Source: Deinococcus rubellus | GTDB taxonomy: Bacteria; Deinococcota; Deinococci; Deinococcales; Deinococcaceae | Length of the DNA stretch: 64,000 nt | Reading direction: 5' to 3' | NCBI RefSeq assembly: GCF_025244745.1 | Contig: NZ_CP104213.1 | Coordinates: forward strand, 1,047,501 to 1,111,500 | Part shown: positions 39,157-51,683 of the stretch, one piece after another | Position numbering within the stretch: the stretch's first letter is position 1 | How the letters are laid out: each line of letters opens with the position of its first letter | Position numbers and translations under genes: made by a program | The notes under the pieces: model-generated | What the model saw: the letters and a program-made list of their open reading frames with translations, nothing else | Databases searched by the model: none | Told to the model about the DNA's origin: nothing

Positions 39157-39205
39157 TCTCACACCGGGTATGGAGCGCCGCCTCCGAAACACGCAGTGCA
39201 TGAAT

Positions 39206-39234
39206 TTGACTTCGCCCGCATACCGCGCTATGCT
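39206..39234 (+). promoter_or_regulatory. Near-consensus promoter
   Basis: TTGACT (39206-39211), a 17-nt spacer and TATGCT (39229-39234). Transcription should start near 39241, only a few bases before the terminator hairpin at 39245. Confidence 0.7.
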
Positions 39235-39244
39235 CTTTTTATAA

Positions 39245-39268
39245 CCGCCTGACGAGGGCGGATTTTTT
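39245..39268 (+). terminator. Intrinsic terminator immediately after the 39206 promoter
   Basis: CCGCCT-GACGA-GGGCGG (39245-39261, one T:G pair) followed by A and seven T. It would end a transcript of about 30 nt begun at the promoter above, or act as an attenuator for the genes downstream. Confidence 0.7.
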
Positions 39269-39322
39269 TGGCCTGTCAGAATTGCTCTGATGGGGGCTGC
39301 CCGCGCCGTTTATGCTGATGGC

Positions 39323-39379
39323 ATGGAAGACCGCCGACCTGCGCCGCTCGAAGCTCCCCACCTGTTTTCCCGGCGCTGA
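39323..39379 (+). CDS. 18-codon leaderless mini-ORF upstream of serine hydrolase
   Basis: Reads MEDRRPAPLEAPHLFSRR then TGA. TATGCT at 39311-39316 ends 6 nt before its ATG, and the TGA ends 3 nt before the GTG of the hydrolase gene. The hydrolase GTG has no good ribosome-binding site, so termination-reinitiation from this ORF is likely. Same layout as the mini-ORF at 15783. Confidence 0.45.
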   Translation: MEDRRPAPLEAPHLFSRR

Positions 39380-39382
39380 ACC

Positions 39383-40384
39383 GTGCTGCACTCCGACGAG
39401 GCCAGTCGGGTGGCCCAACAATTGGCCCAGACGTTTGCTGATCTGGACACCCGCCGCCTGGCTGCGGCGCTGCGGCGGGTGCTGCGGCCAGGCGGGGTGG
39501 TGGCCATCTCGCAGGGCCGGGCGCGGCTGGTGCTGGGCCTGCATCAGCAGCCTGGGCAAAGCTTCGAGATCGCCAGCGTGACCAAGCCGTTCACGGCGGC
39601 CCTGGCCTTCGCTCTGGCCGAACAGGGCCGCCTCGATCTTGACGCTCCGCTCTCGCGCCAGCTCGCCAGTTTCCGTGGCTACCCGCCGCATCTGACTGCC
39701 CGCGCGCTACTGACGCACACGGCGGGGCTACCGCTGCAACCACTGCGCGGCTCGCTCGGCACCCTGCGCGATTTTCATGATCCGTATGGCCGTCTCAGTG
39801 CGGCGGCGGTGCTGGCCTCGGGCCGCCGGTGGAGCTGGCTGGGGCGTGAGCGAGCGGGGCGGCTCGCCTATTCCAATCTCGGTTACGGGCTGCTGGCCCT
39901 GGCACTTGCAGAGGCGGCGGGCGGAGCGTATCCGGCTGCGCTGCAAGCGTGGGTGCTCAAACCCCTGGCCCTGCGTCACACCGGCTTCAGCCCGCTAACC
40001 CCGCTGGCCACCCCGCATGGTTTGCTGGGTGGTGGTCGGGTCAGCGGGTTCGGTGGCCTGCTGGGAGCGGGCGGCCTCTACAGCACCGGCCACGATCTGC
40101 TGAGCTTCGGGGAGGCGCACCTCGGCAGTCAGGTGCGCGGTTGGGGCAGCCTGAGTCGTCCGCCGGGGTTGCCGCCTGACTTGCTGGGCGTGGCAGGCGG
40201 CTGGTTCGTGGTGCGCTGGCAGCGGGAAGCGGTGTGGTGGCACGACGGTGTGGCGCGGGGCACGCGGGCGGCGCTGGGCTTCTCGCCCGACACGGGCCGG
40301 GTGGCGGCGGTGCTTGTCAACAGTGGGGTGCCGCTGCTGGGTTCGCGGGCTGGCCCTGCGGCAGTGCTGAGGGAGCTGATATAG
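39383..40384 (+). CDS. Serine hydrolase, class C beta-lactamase/esterase-like
   Basis: Penicillin-recognising serine enzyme of 333 residues. The SxxK nucleophile motif is IASVTKPFTAALAFALAEQG (SVTK), the second motif LAYSNLGYGLLALAL (YSN) and the third, in place of KTG, is HDG in WWHDGVARGTRAAL, as in esterase or peptidase relatives of class C beta-lactamases. No signal peptide is visible, so it is probably cytoplasmic, and beta-lactam hydrolysis should not be assumed. Start is GTG 39383. Convergent with the penicillin-binding protein gene 18 bp away. Confidence 0.82.
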   Translation: MLHSDEASRVAQQLAQTFADLDTRRLAAALRRVLRPGGVVAISQGRARLVLGLHQQPGQSFEIASVTKPFTAALAFALAEQGRLDLDAPLSRQLASFRGYPPHLTARALLTHTAGLPLQPLRGSLGTLRDFHDPYGRLSAAAVLASGRRWSWLGRERAGRLAYSNLGYGLLALALAEAAGGAYPAALQAWVLKPLALRHTGFSPLTPLATPHGLLGGGRVSGFGGLLGAGGLYSTGHDLLSFGEAHLGSQVRGWGSLSRPPGLPPDLLGVAGGWFVVRWQREAVWWHDGVARGTRAALGFSPDTGRVAAVLVNSGVPLLGSRAGPAAVLRELI

Positions 40385-40402
40385 GACGGTCAGTTCGGCA
40401 GG

Positions 40403-42742
40403 TCAGTTGCTGGGCGGCGCTTCCGGCGGGGCCACCGGAGCAGGCTGGTCCTGGGTGGCCGAAGCCCCCTGAACTGGGGCACTCTGATTCGGGTCACCCT
40501 GGGTGGAATTGTCCTGAGCTGGTGTCGTCTCGGGCGGGCCGGGTTGGGTTTGCGGCACGATCTGCACCTCGCCCTGGTTGCCCTGGAAGTCCACGCCCGG
40601 ACCGGCTGTGCCGTCCGGGGTCGCGGGCACGAGGTCTTCGGGCTGCGGGTAGGCCTGCTGGGTCTGGGGGCTGGCGGCGGTGTTGGGTTCGGTCTGGGCG
40701 GGTTGCTGTGTTGCGGGTTGCTGGGGCTGGACGGTCGGCGCTGGGGCTGGCTGCTGCTGGGCGTCCTGCTTTGCCACCGGCTGCGTCCGGAAGGCCATAT
40801 TGATGCGCCGCACCACGTCGTACTTGATGCCCGGCGGCTCCTTGAAGGTGGCGGCGGGGGTGCCTTCCAGTGACCCGGCGACTGCCTGCTGCCAGATGGG
40901 TGCGGGAATGGTGCCGCTGTAGGCCCAGGCCGGGAGCGAGCCGCCCGCCTGCTTGCCGACCCAGACGGCTCCGGTGAGGGTGGGCGTGGTACCGACGAAC
41001 CACAGATCCTTGATGTCGTTGGTGGTGCCAGTTTTGCCCGCCACCTGACGGCCCTCGATGCGGGCGTTGTAGCCGAGGCCGCCCTGAAAGCGGTTGAGGT
41101 CGTTCACCACGCCCCGGATCATGTCCAGGCCCAGCCAGGCGCTCTGGGCATCCCAGACCCGCACAGGCGTCGGTGCGGGGCGGGAATAGAGGACCGCGCC
41201 GCGCGCGTCTTCCACCCGGCGCACCAGGCTCGGCGCGAAGTAGTTGCCTCCATTGGCGAACGGGGCGTAGGCGGCGGCCATTTGCAGCGGGCTGGCTTCC
41301 AGCGTGCCGATGCTCAGCGAGAGTCCGGCGTCGGTGGGCGGCGTCATGCCGAGGGCGCGCAGCTTGTCCATGAACTTGTCCATGCCGACCTGCTGCCCCA
41401 GCCGCACGGTGGGCAGGTTCAATGAATGGTCGAGGGCATACCGAAGCGTGACCTGCTGCCCGGTCCAGTGCCTGTCGTAGTTCTGGGGCTGGTATTCCCC
41501 GGTCAGTGGCGAGTCCAGTACCGTGTCCGACTGCTGCCAGCCCTGCGAGAGCGCCAGCGTGTAGAGGAGCGGCTTGATGCTGCTTCCGACCTGCCGCCGC
41601 GCCTGCACCGCGTTGTTCCAGTCGGAGGGGCGGCTGCCGGTCAGTTTCTGACCCACCAGCGCGCGCACCTCGCCGCTACTCGGGTCGAGCAGGGCAATGC
41701 CCAATGTCGCGCCGTCGGGCAGCTGGGCGTTGAGGCTGGCACGCTCGGCGGCCTGCTGGTCGGTGAGATCAATGGTGGCGTACACCTTGCCGCCGCCGTA
41801 GAGCGCTTTGCGGCCAATCTGCTGGATGAGTTCCTGCTCCAGTGCCTGCATGAAGTGAAAGGCAGGGGGAAGCGGCGCTGCCGGGGTGTTGTCGGCAAGG
41901 CTCTGGGGCCGCTCCAGACTGGCCGAGAGCACCTGACCATTCTTTCCCCAGTTGATGCGCCAGCCCGAGGGATAGATCGGTTGCCGCCACGCCGCGTCGG
42001 CCTGCGACTGGGTGGCGCGGCCATCTTGCACCATGCGCTCCAGCAAGTCTTTCATCAGCGGGCGGTAGCCGAGAAAGTCCTTGTAGCGGGTGTTGGGCGC
42101 AGGGATCAGGGTCGCCAGGTACACACTCTCGGCCAGGTTGAGCTGCACGGCGCTCTTGCGAAAGTACGCCTGCGCCGCCGTTCCGATACCGATGATGTCG
42201 GTCTTGCCGCCGTCGCCCCAGTAGATGACGTTGAGGTAGGCGTTGAGAATCTGGTCCTTGGTGAACTGGTTTTCGAGCTGGTAGGCGAGCACGGCTTCCT
42301 TGAACTTGCGCTCTGGCGTGCGGGCGCTCTTGAGGTTACTCAGCAGGGTGTTCTTGACAACCTGCTGGGTGATGCTCGATCCGCCTTCCAGGTCGTTCTG
42401 GAGAAGCCCTTTCAGGAGGCCGCGCCCGATGCCGATGAGGTCCACGCCGCCGTGATCGTAAAATCTCCGGTCCTCGCTGGTGATAACTGCCCAGCGTGCC
42501 CAGGAGCTGATCTGCGTGAGCGGCAGCAGGTCGCGGTTGACGCTCTGGCCGCTACTCAGGGTGGGTGTCAGGGTGGCGACCAGCTTGTTCTGGCGGTCAT
42601 AGACGCGGGTGGTGCCGCTGAATTCCAGCATGTCGAGGTCGTTCACGCTGGGCAGGTCGCGGCCCCAGGCGTACCACATCCCGGCTCCCGCCAGGCCGGT
42701 GAGCACCAGCAGCAGCGTTAGGATTCTGAGGAAAACGCGCAT
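40403..42742 (-). CDS. Class A penicillin-binding protein (PBP1A-type)
   Basis: Bifunctional peptidoglycan synthase, 779 residues, anchored by an N-terminal helix ([20 protein letters not shown]). The glycosyltransferase domain has [14 protein letters not shown] and [15 protein letters not shown]; the transpeptidase domain has SxxK in [14 protein letters not shown], SxN in [14 protein letters not shown], and KTG in [13 protein letters not shown]. The C-terminal 110 residues are Pro/Gln-rich and disordered. TATGCT at 42759-42754 is about 10 nt from the start, so the message is short-leadered. Stands alone between convergent and divergent neighbours. Confidence 0.92.
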   Translation of the reverse strand: MRVFLRILTLLLVLTGLAGAGMWYAWGRDLPSVNDLDMLEFSGTTRVYDRQNKLVATLTPTLSSGQSVNRDLLPLTQISSWARWAVITSEDRRFYDHGGVDLIGIGRGLLKGLLQNDLEGGSSITQQVVKNTLLSNLKSARTPERKFKEAVLAYQLENQFTKDQILNAYLNVIYWGDGGKTDIIGIGTAAQAYFRKSAVQLNLAESVYLATLIPAPNTRYKDFLGYRPLMKDLLERMVQDGRATQSQADAAWRQPIYPSGWRINWGKNGQVLSASLERPQSLADNTPAAPLPPAFHFMQALEQELIQQIGRKALYGGGKVYATIDLTDQQAAERASLNAQLPDGATLGIALLDPSSGEVRALVGQKLTGSRPSDWNNAVQARRQVGSSIKPLLYTLALSQGWQQSDTVLDSPLTGEYQPQNYDRHWTGQQVTLRYALDHSLNLPTVRLGQQVGMDKFMDKLRALGMTPPTDAGLSLSIGTLEASPLQMAAAYAPFANGGNYFAPSLVRRVEDARGAVLYSRPAPTPVRVWDAQSAWLGLDMIRGVVNDLNRFQGGLGYNARIEGRQVAGKTGTTNDIKDLWFVGTTPTLTGAVWVGKQAGGSLPAWAYSGTIPAPIWQQAVAGSLEGTPAATFKEPPGIKYDVVRRINMAFRTQPVAKQDAQQQPAPAPTVQPQQPATQQPAQTEPNTAASPQTQQAYPQPEDLVPATPDGTAGPGVDFQGNQGEVQIVPQTQPGPPETTPAQDNSTQGDPNQSAPVQGASATQDQPAPVAPPEAPPSN

Positions 42743-42808
42743 ATGAGAAGTAGCATAGCGCCCACCCCTGAACGTGGACTAAGCCGTTGGCGGCGCTAGC
42801 ATGGCGCT

Positions 42809-43897
<1,089 letters not shown>

Positions 43898-43979
43898 CGT
43901 CTGACGATCAGGCCCAGGCTGCCCTCTACAAGTCGCCTTTCCCTACACATCTGCACTTCAAATCAGGGAGAATACACCC

Positions 43980-44342
43980 ATGAACACTCCAACAGACCTC
44001 AAGTACGCCGCCAGCCACGAGTGGCTTTCCCCCGACGGCACGGTGGGCATTTCCGACTTCGCGCAGGACCAGCTCGGCGACGTGGTGTACGTGGAATTGC
44101 CGGAAGTGGGCCGTGAGGTCAAGGCCGGAGAAACCATCGCGGTGGTGGAGAGCGTGAAGACCGCCTCGGACATTTACGCGCCTGCCAGCGGCACGATTAC
44201 CGCCGTCAACGACGCGCTGGGCAATGCGCCGGAACTGGTCAACAGCGGCCCCTATGAGGACGGCTGGTTGTTCAAGCTGGACGTGACGGAGGAAGGCGGC
44301 GAGCTGATGGACGCGGCAGCGTATGAGGCGGCGAATAACTGA
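43980..44342 (+). CDS. gcvH: Glycine cleavage system H protein
   Basis: Lipoyl-carrier shuttle of the glycine cleavage complex, 120 residues. The lipoylated lysine is in [17 protein letters not shown]; the start [19 protein letters not shown] and [15 protein letters not shown] are standard GcvH. GGGAG ahead of the ATG is a modest ribosome-binding site. Confidence 0.95.
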   Translation: MNTPTDLKYAASHEWLSPDGTVGISDFAQDQLGDVVYVELPEVGREVKAGETIAVVESVKTASDIYAPASGTITAVNDALGNAPELVNSGPYEDGWLFKLDVTEEGGELMDAAAYEAANN

Positions 44343-44402
44343 AGCCAACCGCTCTGGGCCGGGCAGCTTCCCGCTCTTGCCCACTGCTGAAATCCTGTTC
44401 TT

Positions 44403-44434
44403 GACGACTCTCCCGCACAGGCGGGCGGTTCGTC
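44403..44434 (+). other. Hairpin between gcvH and gcvP
   Basis: GACGA (44403-44407) pairs with TCGTC (44430-44434), and inside it CCCGC-ACAG-GCGGG (44412-44425), with 4-nt internal loops on both sides. No T-run follows, so it may be an attenuator or processing site in the 200-bp spacer rather than a terminator. A glycine riboswitch was not recognised. Confidence 0.35.
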
Positions 44435-44542
44435 ATGCCCAATCACGGCCCCGGCTTCAATCCTGAGTGGCGTTTTGGGCTATTCATCTTCTAGCTCACC
44501 GCCTTTGCCCCGCCGCCCACAACTTCAAAAGGAGTCCTGCCC

Positions 44543-47391
<2,849 letters not shown>

Positions 47392-47395
<4 letters not shown>

Positions 47396-48443
47396 TACGG
47401 GCATAAATTCAGGTTGCTAAACTGGGCAGGATATGGCAGCCTGGCAACCTTCGAAATACACGCGTGCTCAGCTTGAGGAGCGGCGTCTCGCAGCGCTCCC
47501 CATAATCCAGGCAGGTGACACACCCAACCAGCAGATTGCCGATACCTTCGGTGTCTCGATCAATACCATTTACAGCTGGAAAGAACGGCTTCGCTACCAG
47601 GGCGGACTAGAAGCGACCCCTACTACCGGTCGTCCGTCCCGGCTAACCAGTGAACAACGCCAACAGCTCTGCACCCTCCTGCAGGAGGGTGCGCGTGCTC
47701 ACCACTTCCCGGATGAGACCTGGACGACGCCCCGTGTCCGTGACCTCATTGGTCGTCAGCTCGGGGTGTGGTACCACGTTGACCACGTTCGCAAGCTGCT
47801 CCATCAACTGGGCTTCTCTCTCCAACGACCTCAGAAAGGCGCTTTGGAACAGAACGAGCAGGCCGTGAGAACCTGGGTGCAGATCACGCGCCCAGAGGTC
47901 GAAAAAAAAGGTCGAGGACGGCGCAACGTTGATTTATCTGGATGAAGTTGGCTTCAGCCTGAAGGGAGTCGTACGGCGAACCTGGGCCGTGCGTGGGAAG
48001 ACACCCGTCGTGCGTCTCCCCGCTAGTTGGCACAAATTATCGACCATTGGTGCGATCACGTCCAAAGGTCAGTTTCTGCAGCACACTCAATCGGGATCCA
48101 TCAAAACACCTGACGTGCTGAGGTTCCTCGACCATCTGTTGCATCACATTTCCGGTGACCTGGTTCTGGTGCTCGACAATGCTGCGATTCATCGGGCGAA
48201 GGCTGTTTCAGCCTTCGTGGAAACCCACCCGCGCCTGTCACTGGTCTATCTTCCGCCCTACTCGCCAGAACTCAATCCAATTGAGAAAGTCTGGGCCTAC
48301 ATCAAGCGCAATATCCTGGGAAACTTCTGCGCCAAGACCACCAAAGAACTCAAAACCCGGCTTCGATCAGGGTGGCAACGAATTCGCTACATCCGACTCC
48401 CGCAGCGCCTGATGGCTCAAACCCCGATTTAAGCCGTTATCAA
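47392..48443 (+). mobile_element. IS630-family insertion sequence (copy 2), inserted in gcvP stop codon
   Basis: Left end TTGATACGGGCATAAAT, right end (read inward) TTGATAACGGCTTAAAT, an imperfect terminal repeat. TA flanks both sides (47390-47391, 48444-48445). Contains a two-frame transposase in plus orientation. Confidence 0.82.
47433..48432 (+). CDS. IS630 transposase, split over two frames (ORF A to 47945, ORF B from 47929)
   Basis: DDE transposase of a second IS630 subtype. ORF A (ATG 47433) carries the helix-turn-helix head (NQQIADTFGVSINTIYSWKE) and the linker GFSLQRPQKGALEQNEQA; ORF B carries the core IYLDEVGFSLKG (first D), LVLVLDNAAIHRAKA (second D) and PYSPELNPIEKVWAYIKRNI (glutamate). 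The join is on eight A at 47902-47909 (GAAAAAAAAGG); ORF B lies +1 (or -2) to ORF A and reading through the run gives KKVEDGATLIYLDE, a smooth continuation. Full-length protein would need slippage or frameshifting at that run. Confidence 0.8.
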
Positions 48444-48452
48444 TAGGTCTTA

Positions 48453-49517
48453 TTGATCCCGGCTGAAGTTCAAGATGGGAGATAGCTGTGCAGGAGGCGA
48501 GCAGGGAGTCGGACATACCGAACGCGCTGCCACCCAACCCGGAGGCGTGCCTTCAGTTCCTGCAAGGTGCGGGCACAGAAGTTCCCCAGGATGTTCCGCT
48601 TCATGTACGCCCACACCAGCTCGATGGGATTGAGTTCCGGAGCATACGGTGGGAGGTACTGCAGGGACAACCGAGATTCACCTGTGACGAAGGCCGTGAC
48701 GGCCTTCGACTTATGGATGCCAGCGTTGTCCAGCACCACCACGATCTCTCCTGGGACGTGGGTCAAGATGTGCTGGAGGAAGCAAATAACATCGGGGCCT
48801 TTGAAGGCCCCGTGCTGAGTTTGTTGGAAAAACTGGCCAGCAGTGGTCACCGCACCGATGGTTGAGACCTTATCCCAGCTCGCTTTCCCGAGGACCACGG
48901 GGGTCTGGCCGCGCAGCGCCCAGGTCTGCTTCACCGTGCCTTTGAGACTGAAGCCCACTTCATCCAGGAACACCAGGGTCGCACCGGCAGCTACTTTTTT
49001 TTGATCTCGGGAAGGGTGGTCTGAATCCAGGTCGCCACAGCTTCCGGGTTCTGTTCCAGGGCGCGTTTGTCTGGCTTCTGGCGGGAAAAGCCCAACTGGT
49101 GCAGGATTCTGCGGACGTGATCGCGGTGATGCCAGATATCGAAGTGACGACCAATGACGTCTCTGACCCGCAAGGTGCTCCAACTGGCGTCAGGAAAGCC
49201 GTGGACCTGCGCGCCTTCGCACAGGAGACGCTTGAGTGTCTCCCGCTGTTCCCCGCAGAGCGCTGGCGCTCTTCCCGTGGTCACCGTGGCCTGCAGCGCG
49301 TCTGAACCCTGGTGCCGCAGGCGATGTTTCCACGTGCTGATGGGACTCGCCTTGACGCCCAAGAACTCAGCGAGTTCCTGGGTACTGTGCGCTTGAGTCT
49401 CGAGGAGTTCGAGGAAGTGCAGCCGACGTTCTTCGAGTTGAGTTCGGGTCAGGTGCGAGGGTAGCCAACGGTCGGTCATCTCTCCAACCTACTATCTCCA
49501 ACTTCAGCTGAGATCAA
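48453..49517 (-). mobile_element. IS630-family insertion sequence (copy 3), opposite orientation
   Basis: Ends TTGATCCCGGCTGAAGTT (48453-48470) and, inward from 49517, TTGATCTCAGCTGAAGTT, 16 of 18 matches. TA flanks both ends (48451-48452, 49518-49519). Only 5 bp (plus TA) separate it from copy 2. Transposase on the minus strand. Confidence 0.85.
48470..49479 (-). CDS. IS630 transposase, split over two frames (ORF A 49479-48991, ORF B to 48470)
   Basis: DDE transposase related to copy 2. ORF A (ATG 49479) has the helix-turn-helix head (TQELAEFLGVKASPISTWKH) and ends KKK at a TAG; ORF B has VFLDEVGFSLKG, VVVLDNAGIHKSKA and PYAPELNPIELVWAYMKRNI, all three acidic residues. The frames meet at eight A on the minus strand (49002-48995), and here ORF B is -1 to ORF A, the opposite sense to copies 1 and 2; through the run it reads KKVAAGATLVFLDE. 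This could serve a -1 ribosomal shift or transcript slippage. Confidence 0.8.
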
Positions 49518-49547
49518 TAAGGTGGTCTAGGTCAGTCTGTCAGTATA

Positions 49548-49607
49548 TTGATATCCTACACGCTATAACATATGTACAGAATTGTAGTTTACGCACATAA
49601 CGTAAAC
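49548..49607 (+). promoter_or_regulatory. Promoter and operator-like repeat of the AT-rich two-gene islet
   Basis: TTGATA (49548-49553), 17-nt spacer, TATGTA (49571-49576) is a plausible promoter. Downstream GTTTACG-CACATAA-CGTAAAC (49587-49607) is a perfect 7-7-7 inverted repeat ending directly at the AGGAGG ribosome-binding site (49608-49613). A bound repressor or RNA hairpin here could control both transcription and translation. Confidence 0.5.
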
Positions 49608-49620
49608 AGGAGGTATGCTT

Positions 49621-49845
49621 ATGAGTAAAAACGTGTCAGATTTAGGCTATGTGTCGCTATGGTCGGCTAAGGTGGTCACTCCTACCTCTGCAACGATTGC
49701 TCGCATATCGCCTGACGCGCTTGTGACAATGTCCGCTGATGTATCCTCACGTATGGCAACAGATAAAGCTAAGCATCAAAGTGAAATGCGTCCTTTTGAG
49801 CAACCAAAAGAAACACATCAGTGGATGGATCGTGTAAAATTGTAG
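49621..49845 (+). CDS. Small protein of the AT-rich islet, unknown function
   Basis: Protein of 74 residues beginning MSKNVSDLGYVSLWSAKVVT, unrecognised. It is rich in Ser, Thr, Ala and Met, with no signal peptide, membrane segment or cysteine; the end PKETHQWMDRVKL is charged. AGGAGG lies 7 nt before ATG 49621, better spaced than the in-frame ATG at 49615. Its TAG (49843-49845) is one base before the GTG of the protease-like gene, so the two are made together. Size and position fit an immunity/antitoxin partner, a substrate/precursor peptide of the downstream enzyme or a small regulator; nothing in the sequence decides between these. Confidence 0.6.
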   Translation: MSKNVSDLGYVSLWSAKVVTPTSATIARISPDALVTMSADVSSRMATDKAKHQSEMRPFEQPKETHQWMDRVKL

Positions 49846-49846
49846 C

Positions 49847-51399
49847 GTGCCTACCAAGCGGCTGTTCTTTTATGCTTACACAGATGCGCTCACCCAATAC
49901 AATCAATTTTTAGTACTCAGGCTGAGTATCTTACTTCGTATTTGAATGGTCTAAATGTTAATTTTGTAATTGAAGAGGCGGAGTATTTCGATAGAGACTA
50001 TCTATCTGAGTACTCCGCTTTTTACAGTGTGTCAGCCAAACAGAGGAAAAATACTTGCAAGAGACTGCATTTCTTCTCGCTATCTCTAGGTCGATCTATA
50101 ATTGAACTGCTCCTTCAAGGAAATGAAACAGCGATTGCCAAACTACAAAAATATTACCTTGGATTCACAACATTGAAACCACTTGAGTTTACGCCTATAG
50201 GAAAGATGGTACTCAAATGGTATCCGGAGAGCGGAAATCCAGAAGTAAGAGTGACCACTCCATCACGAGACTATACTATCCATTTAGTCAATGCGAAGCT
50301 AAAGGTCCACGGAATAGCTTGGCAGCAACAGGATATGGGTGTCAGTAGGTGCGCAACTGTCGCAATATGGACTATGATGCAGTCATCTGCATTCTTAGAA
50401 TATTATGCAGTACCTACTACAACAGAAGTAACAATAGCAGCGCATAGAACAGCTTCATTAGGGGATAGGGTATTTCCATCGGACGGCCTGACAAAGTTTC
50501 AGATAAAAGAAGCGATAAAAGAATTAAATCTGACCCCTCATTCCATAGAAGGAACGGTTAAACACACTATCGGATCGGGTTTCTCTAGGCAAGTATTTGG
50601 GGCCCATGTCGCTCCACTTATTCGCTCTGGATATCCACTTCTTTTTATAGGTCAACTGGGAGATAGTCTTCACGCTACATGTGCAGTCGGATTTAAGGAA
50701 GCTGGGCCTGCACCAATTGCTGCTGGAGATATGTTTATAGAGGACAGCAATATAGAATTTGTATACATACATGATGATAATATAGGGCCGAGCGCCAAAT
50801 TTAATATCATTGAAGTTCCATCTTCCGATCCAAACTCCCAATGCGTAGCGCTTCGTAGGGCATCTTCCTATGCTCCACCAAACGCCTCTCACGTGAATTA
50901 TCCCGACTTTGTCCCTTACGCAATAATCGCTGCCGTTCACAAAGAAATGCGATTCTCTCTAACGGATATAATAAGTTTTATGATCAGGTGCGTCCAAGGA
51001 TTGAGTGCATCAGACACTATAGCTAACATAAATGCAGTGTTTGGGTTTTCAGTATCAATGAAGATAATGAAGTGTTTCGATTATATTGGTGGCGAATTAG
51101 AGCGCCTACTATCGGGTGGTCCCACCAAGTTGTCAAAAATAAGAAACGAGCTTTTTAATCTTCCTGATCTCATGGGTCTCCATGTTGCGGTTGTGAGGAT
51201 AGGTGACGGGAAAAACGTACTGATGGACATTTTAATCGACTGTACAGATAGTCCCATCAATACTCATGTAATAGCCCATACAGTCTACGAGCCATCTTTT
51301 GTACATGTCATTGACGTTTACAATTCAGCATTCGTAGCACCCAAGCCAATCGCTCATGGGATTTGTCCTTCCCTAGGGATAAAGATAGAAGCTTTCTAG
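49847..51399 (+). CDS. Papain/C39-like cysteine-protease-like protein, apparent frameshift near the N-terminus
   Basis: Large protein of the AT-rich islet. The long frame (open from 49846, first usable start TTG 49942, 485 residues from there) contains a predicted papain-like site: QQQDMGVSRCATVAIW with Q128-Q130 and C137, DSLHATCAVGF with H244, and YIHDDNIGP with D278/D279 (numbering from 49942), the Q-C-H-D order of C39-like peptidases. The natural N-terminus seems to lie in another frame: GTG 49847 gives PTKRLFFYAYTDALTQYNQF, then hits a -1 shift at five T (49906-49910), after which the long frame continues STQAEYLTSYLNGLNVNF. The gene is thus either broken by one missing T, subject to frameshifting, or misread. 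After about residue 330 an unassigned C-terminal domain follows. About 40-43% G+C in sampled lines. Confidence 0.6.
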
Positions 51400-51402
51400 C
51401 CC

Positions 51403-51468
51403 CAGCCTCCGCTTTTGCTCAGTGGTGGGCGTGGGGCGGGGGGCTAGGGAAGGCGGTCTTCGGGGGCG
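51403..51468. repeat. GC-rich repeated element, copy 1 (overlaps 3' end of RHH antitoxin gene)
   Basis: Contains CCGCTTTTGCTCAGTGGTG followed by GGCGTGGGGCGGGGGGCTAG and GGTCTTCGG. Near-copies lie at 52142-52200 and 52794-52855. It starts 4 bp after the stop of the protease-like gene. Confidence 0.7.
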
Positions 51469-51683
51469 GGTTCTACTTTGGGGGCTTTGGCGAGAACGGC
51501 AAGAAAGGCTTCACGGTTGCCCTTCGCGGCCCGCTCTAGCAAATAGTCCTCAGTCTTGAGTGCCGTGACTTTCTCGGCCACTGCCAGCGTTACCAGTTGA
51601 TTGATGCTCACGCCTTCTTGCTGGGCCAAGAGCTTGAGCTGAAGGTGGAGCGAATCGGGAAGCCGGACACTGAGAGCCGTCAT
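51444..51683 (-). CDS. Ribbon-helix-helix antitoxin-like protein
   Basis: Protein of 79 residues with a ribbon-helix-helix start (ALSVRLPDSLHLQLKLLAQQ; GVSINQLVTLAVAEKV), the DNA-binding fold of many antitoxins, followed by a helical tail ending APEDRLP. Its ATG overlaps the stop of the PIN gene as ATGA (51683-51680), so the two form a toxin-first pair. It should bind and neutralise the PIN protein and repress the operon (family knowledge). The last codons fall in the repeated element at 51403-51468. Confidence 0.78.
   Translation of the reverse strand: MTALSVRLPDSLHLQLKLLAQQEGVSINQLVTLAVAEKVTALKTEDYLLERAAKGNREAFLAVLAKAPKVEPAPEDRLP

Noticed and set aside
44343..44542. Glycine riboswitch between gcvH and gcvP
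   Set aside because: No conserved glycine-aptamer core recognised; only a small hairpin.
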